The notes under the pieces were generated by a model that was not told where the DNA came from, did no database searches, and saw only the letters and a program-made list of their open reading frames with translations. The position numbers were made by a program, and so were the translations under genes. Positions 27,795 through 33,479 of a stretch of DNA of 64,000 nt are shown in pieces. The DNA comes from Flavobacterium jumunjinense (lineage in GTDB: Bacteria; Bacteroidota; Bacteroidia; Flavobacteriales; Flavobacteriaceae): positions 4,402,001 through 4,466,000 of the forward strand of contig NZ_CP091285.1 of NCBI RefSeq assembly GCF_021650975.2, in the 5' to 3' direction. Every line of letters begins with the position of its first letter. The first letter of the stretch is position 1.

Positions 27795-27807
27795 GATCTA
27801 AAATCTA

Positions 27808-27840
27808 ATATTGCGAAAATACGCAAAATAATCGCAATAT
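27808..27840 (-). promoter_or_regulatory. operator-like nested inverted repeats of the XRE gene
   Basis: Half-sites TTGCG (27811-27815), CGCAA (27822-27826) and ATCGCAATAT (27831-27840). The outer pair ATATTGCG (27808-27815) and CGCAATAT (27833-27840) is a perfect 8-bp inverted repeat with N17; the inner pair has N6. Three half-sites within 33 bases directly upstream of a helix-turn-helix gene suggest an autoregulatory operator. Confidence 0.55.
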
Positions 27841-27934
27841 GAATTGTCACTTTTTTAAAAAATATTGAAGAAATTCGCTATGTAAATAATGGAAGACATA
27901 AAAGCAATAAACAATATTAAATTTTAACAATTTT

Positions 27935-27980
27935 TACATATTTTATGTATTTAGCAAAGAGAGGGTTTTACTTACATTTA
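27935..27980 (+). promoter_or_regulatory. candidate promoter and palindrome for the peptide cluster
   Basis: TACATA (27935-27940), TTT, TATGTA (27944-27949) is a perfect inverted repeat. TTTA at 27950-27953 and TACATTTA at 27973-27980 are 19 bases apart, close to the TTTG-N19-TAnnTTTG pattern. The precursor ATG is at 28091, so the leader would be about 100 nt. Confidence 0.35.
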
Positions 27981-28090
27981 CGAATGCATTATTCTGATAA
28001 TAAAAAAATTAAAAAAATTGTTGCAACGATAGTCAAAAACTACAATTGACTTTAAATGCTTGTGGTGTTATAAACATAAATTTATTAAAG

Positions 28091-28261
28091 ATGAAACTAG
28101 AAAGTTTAAAAACTGAAAAATTCAGAAAATTAGAAAGTAATGAGTTAGGTAATATTAATGGTGGAAATAATATTAATTTAGCTCAAGACACAGGCACTGG
28201 TGTTACAGTTACTTGGACAAAAGCAGAAAAAAAGACTGATGACGTTTGTAGTGATTGTTAA
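28091..28261 (+). CDS. gwsA: GRASP-with-SPASM RiPP precursor peptide
   Basis: Ribosomal peptide precursor of 56 residues. The leader MKLESLKTEKFRKLESNELG is the form found in Bacteroidetes natural-product precursors and ends NINGG (residues 21-25), a double-glycine cleavage site. The predicted core has 31 residues, with a TGTGVTVTWTKAEKKTDD stretch rich in Thr, Lys, Asp and Glu, the side chains that ATP-grasp graspetide enzymes link, and ends CSDC. The longer frame from 28046 begins with TTG and is rejected. Maturase genes of the right families follow at 29929 and 31047. Confidence 0.85.
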   Translation: MKLESLKTEKFRKLESNELGNINGGNNINLAQDTGTGVTVTWTKAEKKTDDVCSDC

Positions 28262-28279
28262 TTAAGAATGTTTTAATCT

Positions 28280-28306
28280 AAAGAGGTTGTGAATTACAAC
28301 CTCTTT
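28280..28306 (+). terminator. internal terminator between precursor and maturase genes
   Basis: AAAGAGGTTGT (28280-28290) pairs with ACAACCTCTTT (28296-28306), loop GAATT, then a T-rich tail. No new -7 box is evident before 28325, so partial read-through would give much precursor and little enzyme. Confidence 0.75.
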
Positions 28307-28324
28307 TATTTACACATCATTACT

Positions 28325-29932
28325 ATGAAAAAACACATATCATTACTATTACTATTACTTAATAGTTACTCTATTGCCCAAAACGCTGAAAAAATAAATT
28401 TTAGATATAGTTATGATGGCAAATTAATAACGGCTGTAGCCACTATTCCCTATGATTTTTTATTTAAAGGTGTCGAAAAATCGAGTTTTACAAATAAAAA
28501 ACCATATTTAAAAACTCAGAATAAAGCAAAAGACAAGTATCTGTTTAGCCAGGTAAATAGTGAAAAAAAAGAGTATATCGATTTTTTTATTACTACTGCT
28601 AATTTTAAGGAAAATAGTTTTTATAAAAAAAATAATTTACAATTATTCTATCAGCATCAAACCAAAGAAGATTCTGTAAAAGGGTACAGTGTTTCATATT
28701 CCCACAAAAAAAATAAAATAAACGAGTTATTTTTTGAAATAAACAATAACGAATATTTACGAATAGTAACTAATGATACTTCTTTATTTAAAAATATAAA
28801 AGACAGATTATTTGTAGGGTTTGAAAAATTTTTATTAACAAATAAAACACAGCCCTATCTGTTTTTAAAAGTTCTCGATAAGTTTTTATACAAAGACTAT
28901 TATGCACAAGTAGATTTAATAAAAACCTTTGATAAAAATGTATATTCTAATGAATCTCTTTATGGTACCATTTTGGTAAGTTTACATACAAATAACGGGG
29001 CTTTCGATGATATTAAACATTTTGTAAAACCTTATAAGAGAAGAGAGATTGATACTACACTCTTAAAAGAATTGTATGCTTATTTAGATGCATTGCCTAA
29101 AGATTTAGATGCAGTAATGTTTAACGAGTTTCATGTATTTCCGCATACCAGATACAATTTCATGTATGTTTTAAAAGATTTAAAAGAAAAAGGCTATAAT
29201 TACTTAGCACTTGAAACATTACCAGCACCTACAGAAAAAGATAGTTTAATTACCAAGCCAGAAAGTATATCGGGTTATTATGTAGAAGAGCCTACTTGTT
29301 CTTTAATGACTAATTACGCCATTAGTCTAGGATTTAAAATTGTGGCTTATGAAGAAGCAGAACAATGTGATAATGCAAAAAGTGAAGGAATGATAGGAGT
29401 AGGTAATTGTCGCGATAGCATACAGGCTTTAAATATTGCTAAAATTTATCAACAAGATAAAAAGGCAAAAATAGTTGTTTTTGGAGGTCACGCACATATA
29501 GAAAAAAAAGAGCGATTCGACTGGAAATTTATGCGTATAAGGCTTCAAGAACTATATCCTGAAAAGAAATTCTTTTCAGTAGATCAAACAAAAATCATAA
29601 ATATTAATTTATATGAAAATGAAATTGACATTAACCAACCCTTAATTTATGATGAAGATGACGGACAATTTGATGCTAGAATAGTAAGTCCCTATTATAA
29701 AAAATATTATGAATGGTATTATAAGCCTAATGCTTTTATGAATCATAAAATTACCTTACCGAAAGAGAAAGAATTTTACAGTGTAGAAGTTATTCCTATC
29801 TATACTAATAAAGAAATATATTTTCCCATATTCAAATGTAAGAAAGAAGATTTACAAGGCTATGAAATTTACATACCAGAAAATATTCCGTATAAAATAA
29901 TTTATAAAGATAAAAACAATAAACGAGTATGA
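28325..29932 (+). CDS. secreted TIKI/EreA/ChaN-like protein in the RiPP cluster
   Basis: The 535-residue product begins with a signal peptide (MKKHISLLLLLLNSYSIAQ). The N-terminal half is unlike anything I recognise. The C-terminal half has FNEFHVFPHTRYNF near residue 267, GYNYLALETLPAP, and VVFGGHAHIEKKE near 385. An E-x-H motif, an ALE strand and a late G-H-x-H are features of the EreA/ChaN/TIKI fold of hydrolases and haem-binding proteins. I start it at the ATG at 28325; the frame opens at a GTG (28289) inside the terminator. Its stop overlaps the ATP-grasp start as ATGA, so it belongs to the cluster. Possible roles are peptide processing or immunity; not shown. Confidence 0.6.
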   Translation: MKKHISLLLLLLNSYSIAQNAEKINFRYSYDGKLITAVATIPYDFLFKGVEKSSFTNKKPYLKTQNKAKDKYLFSQVNSEKKEYIDFFITTANFKENSFYKKNNLQLFYQHQTKEDSVKGYSVSYSHKKNKINELFFEINNNEYLRIVTNDTSLFKNIKDRLFVGFEKFLLTNKTQPYLFLKVLDKFLYKDYYAQVDLIKTFDKNVYSNESLYGTILVSLHTNNGAFDDIKHFVKPYKRREIDTTLLKELYAYLDALPKDLDAVMFNEFHVFPHTRYNFMYVLKDLKEKGYNYLALETLPAPTEKDSLITKPESISGYYVEEPTCSLMTNYAISLGFKIVAYEEAEQCDNAKSEGMIGVGNCRDSIQALNIAKIYQQDKKAKIVVFGGHAHIEKKERFDWKFMRIRLQELYPEKKFFSVDQTKIININLYENEIDINQPLIYDEDDGQFDARIVSPYYKKYYEWYYKPNAFMNHKITLPKEKEFYSVEVIPIYTNKEIYFPIFKCKKEDLQGYEIYIPENIPYKIIYKDKNNKRV

Positions 29933-30888
29933 TTATTTTACTAACAATAGGTTATGAAAGAACTTCAGACGAAATTGTAGATTATTTTTTATTTCATAAA
30001 AAGGATTTTATACGTATTAATTGTGATAATTTAAAGGATAGTGATTTTTTTTCATTTAATTATAAATTAAATGAAAATGCTACTACAATGAAGATTGATA
30101 ATGTTGAAATTAATTTAGATGCAAAGAAAGTGATTTGGAATAGGAGAATATCAAAAAGAACAAATATTGATCGATTTATAGATAAAAAATTTGATTTTGA
30201 TAATCTAAGGCTCTTTTCACATTTTGTTTTTAAAGAATGGGAAGCCTTTCTTAAAATTTTTGTAAATAGTTTGTCAAAAAATACATTTTGGTTTGACTAT
30301 CCTTTTGTAAAAGAAGATAAAATAGACGTTTTATTACTCGCCAAAAATAATGGATTAACAATTCCAGAAACTATTATCTCAAATTCCCATGCTGAAATAA
30401 ATAGCAATTATATCACTAAACCGTTATCTCAAACTGTAGGCTTTAAACATGGAAATATGTTTTACTCTACCTACACAACAATCGTAAAGAAAGTAAAACA
30501 TAAATTTTTACCTTCTTTGTTTCAAAAAAAAATTGACAAAAGGTATGAAGTAAGAACATTTTATTTAGATGGTGAATGTTATAGTATGGCTATTTTTTCT
30601 CAAAGTGATAAACAAACGGCTGTAGATTTTAGACAATATAATTATAAAAAACCTAATAGAACTGTTCCTTATAAATTACCAAATGATGTTGAAGATAGTT
30701 TAAGGGGATTAATGAAAGACATGAATTTAAAAACGGGTTCTATTGATATTATTAAAGGAAAAGATGATAAATACTATTTTTTAGAAGTTAATCCTGTTGG
30801 ACAATTTGGTATGACATCTAAACCTTGTAATTATAATTTAGAAAAAAAAGTTTTTGAAAAATTAATTGAATATGAACAAAATTTTTAA
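29929..30888 (+). CDS. gwsG: GRASP-with-SPASM system ATP-grasp peptide maturase
   Basis: ATP-dependent ligase expected to form ester or amide cross-links in the precursor core. The 319 residues follow the graspetide (microviridin-like) ATP-grasp layout: YERTSDEIVDYFLFHK at the N-terminus, VIWNRR near residue 67, KPLSQTVGFKHG in the ATP-binding region, RYEVRTFYLDGECYSMAIFS, and the metal-binding FLEVNPVGQFGM near 285. YERTSDE and WNRR recur in GwsG proteins as I remember them. It overlaps the gene before it by 4 bases and the small ORF after it by 17. Confidence 0.88.
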   Translation: MIILLTIGYERTSDEIVDYFLFHKKDFIRINCDNLKDSDFFSFNYKLNENATTMKIDNVEINLDAKKVIWNRRISKRTNIDRFIDKKFDFDNLRLFSHFVFKEWEAFLKIFVNSLSKNTFWFDYPFVKEDKIDVLLLAKNNGLTIPETIISNSHAEINSNYITKPLSQTVGFKHGNMFYSTYTTIVKKVKHKFLPSLFQKKIDKRYEVRTFYLDGECYSMAIFSQSDKQTAVDFRQYNYKKPNRTVPYKLPNDVEDSLRGLMKDMNLKTGSIDIIKGKDDKYYFLEVNPVGQFGMTSKPCNYNLEKKVFEKLIEYEQNF

Positions 30889-31050
30889 AAATATCATTTC
30901 TCCATTAACATTACTTTTAACTAAAGGAGAAAGTTTTGAAGAGAAAAAATTGAGTGCTGAGATTTATATTGCAAAAGGATAAAAAAAACAGGCAGCACAG
31001 AAATGGTTGTTATACCTCACTATAAACCAATTGTAAAATTTGAATTATGA
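30872..31050 (+). pseudogene. frameshifted small ORF between the two maturase genes
   Basis: An ATG at 30872, inside the end of gwsG, opens 36 codons (MNKIFKNIISPLTLLLTKG to EIYIAKG) before TAA at 30980. One base more in the AAAA run at 30973-30976 would instead read on as RIKKTGSTEMVVIPHYKPIV to a TGA at 31048-31050. That TGA overlaps the gwsS ATG as ATGA. The whole would be about 59 residues. The fit of both ends to neighbouring genes suggests a real small gene with a one-base deletion, or a sequencing error. Confidence 0.5.
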
Positions 31051-32084
31051 CCTATAAACTTTTCGCAAATTGTATTCCTGTAAAAGGATCTAGTAAAAGT
31101 ATCATAATGGATATTCAAAGGAATAACTATAAAAACATTCCAAATTCTTTATTTGAAATCTTATCTCAAAATGAAATTTTAGATTTTGAAAAGTTGAAAA
31201 TTGAATTTAATAATACCAATATTATAAATGAATATAAAAATTTTCTAATCAAAAATGAATTTTTATTTGAATGTTCAATTAATGAAGTCCAAAAATTTCC
31301 TAGAATAGCTACTACATTTGAAAAACCATATCATATTTCAAACGCTGTTATAGAATTTTCTGAGGAGAGTTTTTTAAATTTAAGTGCTATAAAAGAGAGT
31401 TTTGATAATTTAGGAATTCAAGATTGCTTCTTAATCTTTTATGAAGAAAATAATCAAAAACTATTAAATTTTTTAGAGTTATTTAATGATAGTAGATTAC
31501 TATCTATACAAATAATTACAAAATACAGCCCAAATATAAATTACCAGAAAATCAGCACTAAATACCCTAGATTAACAAATGTCATTTTACATTCTTCATT
31601 AAAAAACAAAAAGAAAGAATTTATTACTTACACGACAAAAAAAATGTCCAATTTTAATTTTTGTGGTGCAATCAATGGTTATTTCACTATAAATATTGAC
31701 ACTTTTACAGAATCTCTAAACCACAACTCTTGCCTAAACCGTAAAATAACCATCGACAAAGACGGAAACATTAAAAACTGTCCTTCTATGGTGCAAAGTT
31801 TTGGCAACATTAAAGACACCACATTAGAAGAAGCGTTGCAGCACAAGGATTTTAAAAAATATTGGAACATTACCAAAGACCAAATAGAGGTTTGCAAAGA
31901 TTGTGAATTCCGTCATATGTGCACCGATTGCCGTGCCTACGTTGAAGACCCAGAAAACCAATATTCCAAACCTTTAAAATGTGGCTACAGTCCCTACACC
32001 AACGAATGGGAAGAATGGAGCACTAACCCACTGAAACAAAAAGCAATTGAATACTACGGTATGCAGGAATTGGTGAAGGGATAA
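31047..32084 (+). CDS. gwsS: GRASP-with-SPASM system SPASM-domain peptide maturase
   Basis: The 345-residue protein ends with a SPASM domain whose cysteines are C206, C229, C245, C283, C286, C292, C295 and C312, including CKDCEFRHMCTDC, enough for two auxiliary iron-sulfur clusters. No CxxxCxxC motif of radical SAM enzymes is seen in the N-terminal 200 residues, which fits this family (named for the pair of ATP-grasp and SPASM proteins). The N-terminal half may bind the leader peptide. From about 31700 the base use becomes clearly less AT-rich than in the first half. Confidence 0.85.
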   Translation: MTYKLFANCIPVKGSSKSIIMDIQRNNYKNIPNSLFEILSQNEILDFEKLKIEFNNTNIINEYKNFLIKNEFLFECSINEVQKFPRIATTFEKPYHISNAVIEFSEESFLNLSAIKESFDNLGIQDCFLIFYEENNQKLLNFLELFNDSRLLSIQIITKYSPNINYQKISTKYPRLTNVILHSSLKNKKKEFITYTTKKMSNFNFCGAINGYFTINIDTFTESLNHNSCLNRKITIDKDGNIKNCPSMVQSFGNIKDTTLEEALQHKDFKKYWNITKDQIEVCKDCEFRHMCTDCRAYVEDPENQYSKPLKCGYSPYTNEWEEWSTNPLKQKAIEYYGMQELVKG

Positions 32085-32146
32085 GTGTTTTTTTTTTTTA
32101 TGAAATTTCTAATAAAATGCTTTACAACAGGACAAGATTGGGGGCT

Positions 32147-32344
32147 TTTTAGGTTCGAGACCTAAACTTTTAGGTAGGTAGACGTAAAATTTTAGGTAGG
32201 ATAGCGTAAACTTTTAGGTTCGAGACCTAAACTTTTAGGTGGGTAGACGTAAAATTTTAGGTTGGTTGACGTAAAATTTTAGGTCCTAGACCTAAACTTT
32301 TACCCTCATTGACCTAAAAATTTGACTAAACGACCTAAAAACCT
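32147..32344. repeat. 22-nt tandem repeat with 65-nt higher-order unit
   Basis: About nine units of 21-23 nt begin at 32147, 32168, 32190, 32212, 32233, 32255, 32277, 32298 and 32321. Type A units (1, 4, 7; 21 nt) have perfect arms TTTAGGT and ACCTAAA around a 5-nt centre, TCGAG in units 1 and 4. Type B units (2, 3, 5, 6; 22 nt) have arms TTTTAGGT and ACGTAAAA or close variants. The order is A-B-B, A-B-B, A and then two decayed units, so the array has a period of 65 nt. Units 1 and 4 are identical; 2 and 5 differ at one base. No spacers, so not CRISPR. Confidence 0.85.
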
Positions 32345-32458
32345 GATTATGGAGAGTTGATTGTTAATAATACGATGCTTCCAGCATGACAAGATTGGAT
32401 GTTTTAATGCTTAATGATTGATTGTTGAGGGTAAATTATTGCTTTGTGGGTAAATAGG

Positions 32459-32487
32459 CACGCAGATTTTGCAGATTCACCTAGATT
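32459..32487. repeat. short GCAGATT repeat
   Basis: GCAGATT at 32462-32468 and 32471-32477, then CTAGATT at 32481-32487, spaced 9-10 bases. Resembles the CGCAGATT-type dispersed repeats that I know from many Bacteroidetes intergenic regions. Confidence 0.5.
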
Positions 32488-32521
32488 AAAGTACTTTTTT
32501 TATAGAAAATGAATCAAAAAT

Positions 32522-32573
32522 AAAAAAGCGATCCAAAAAGCACAAATGGTATTACTTTTAGAATCGCTTTTTT
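32522..32573. terminator. bidirectional terminator
   Basis: AAAAAAGCGAT (32522-32532) pairs with ATCGCTTTTTT (32563-32573); a second inner stem AAAAG/CTTTT continues it. It closes the minus-strand metal operon ending at 32621. Confidence 0.75.
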
Positions 32574-32620
32574 TTAATTTTATACTTTAATTACTCCGTC
32601 ACGCAACGTGTTACTAAAGG

Positions 32621-32977
32621 TTATGCTTTACAGCAACCGTCTAAATTTTCATAGGCTTCAGAATCGGCTTTAACATCATCTGCATCATAACCCATTTTAC
32701 TAATGGCTTCTCTAATTGATTGCAAATCTGTTTTTTTGCTGTTGTAATAAACAGTAAAAGTCATTGCTTTATCGTCTAGCTCATACATTTTAACACCTTT
32801 AATGTTCAGCATTTCAACTTTAAATTTCTCACCGCAAGTCTCACATTTTTTACAATGATCGCAATGCAAAAACGTTTTAATGACCGCTTTTTGAGTTCCC
32901 TTTTGAGCAAAAGCCGCAGTTGAAAAACTAAACAGTACGACTAGAACAAAAAATATTTTTACTATTGATTGTTTCAT
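32621..32977 (-). CDS. secreted heavy-metal-associated (HMA) domain protein
   Basis: The 118-residue protein has a signal peptide (to about residue 24, AAFAQ) and an HMA-like ferredoxin fold. The metal loop is unusually rich in cysteine: C39, C42, C45 and C48 in HCDHCKKCETCGEKF, where ordinary HMA domains have one CxxC. A terminal CC (residues 115-116) adds two more ligands. The middle (IKGVKMYELDDKAMTFTVYY) matches the HMA strand order. It probably buffers or passes copper, zinc or a similar ion in the periplasm. Fifteen bases separate it from the upstream lipoprotein gene. Confidence 0.8.
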   Translation of the reverse strand: MKQSIVKIFFVLVVLFSFSTAAFAQKGTQKAVIKTFLHCDHCKKCETCGEKFKVEMLNIKGVKMYELDDKAMTFTVYYNSKKTDLQSIREAISKMGYDADDVKADSEAYENLDGCCKA

Positions 32978-32991
32978 AAATCTTGATTTTT

Positions 32992-33297
32992 TTAATGATT
33001 GTGACCTTCATGATCTGCTTCTGAATGATCATGTCCTTCATTTGCTGCTTTTGCTTCAACTAAATCCATTTCACAAACACCGCATTTTCCTTTTGCTTCA
33101 TATTCTTTCCCTTTTTCACAATCCATTGGGCAAACATAATGTGCATGCGCATGATGCATGTCTTCTCCAGCTGCATGGTCATGACCTGCATGTTCTTCTG
33201 TAGTTTCAGTATTTTCTACTTTTTTTTCTTCATTTTTACAAGACATTACCGATAAAGTTGCTAATGCAAACATCATCATTACAATTGTTTTTTTCAT
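32992..33297 (-). CDS. heavy-metal-binding-domain lipoprotein
   Basis: A small lipoprotein of 101 residues; lipobox LSVMSC with Cys20. A His-rich region (EEHAGHDHAAGEDMHHAHAH) precedes the metal-binding domain YVCPMDCEKGKEYEAKGKCG, which continues with VCEMDL, and a second His-rich tail (EGHDHSEADHEGHNH) ends it. This CPMDCEKGK.CGVCEMDL arrangement is the HMBD found in copper and other metal-efflux systems. It likely binds metal on the outer face of the membrane, supplying the RND pump. Confidence 0.85.
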   Translation of the reverse strand: MKKTIVMMMFALATLSVMSCKNEEKKVENTETTEEHAGHDHAAGEDMHHAHAHYVCPMDCEKGKEYEAKGKCGVCEMDLVEAKAANEGHDHSEADHEGHNH

Positions 33298-33364
33298 TTT
33301 TAAACTTGTTTTTATTATTAATATAGTGTTTTCTTTTTAGTATAAAACCTAGCTTTAATTTAAG

Positions 33365-33389
33365 TACTCAAGTATGATTCCTTTGAGTA
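33365..33389 (-). promoter_or_regulatory. inverted repeat upstream of the HMBD lipoprotein gene
   Basis: TACTCAA (33365-33371), 11-base spacer, TTGAGTA (33383-33389): perfect 7-bp inverted repeat, 68 bases before the start codon at 33297. Resembles the repeat before the P-type ATPase gene, also with N11. Confidence 0.4.
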
Positions 33390-33479
33390 AAAATAGTTTT
33401 TTTTACATCTCCACGAAAGCTAAACGGAAGAAAAAGCTTTTTTTCACTTCTATTTTGTATTCTAATATAAAAAATTGAT

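Larger units (their letters stand above)
32085..32620. other. 536-base non-coding region after the peptide cluster
   Basis: No ORF of note. From left to right: a run of T after the gwsS stop, GACAAGATTGG at 32131-32141, the 22-nt repeat array (32147-32344), a second GACAAGATTGG at 32388-32398, a short GCAGATT repeat (32459-32487) and a terminator (32522-32573). Confidence 0.7.

Noticed and set aside
28046..28090. N-terminal extension of the RiPP precursor
   Set aside because: It begins with TTG, and the added residues do not fit precursor leaders; the ATG at 28091 gives the standard leader.
32147..32344. Possible CRISPR array
   Set aside because: Units follow one another without unique spacers and are themselves diverged; no cas genes in the window.
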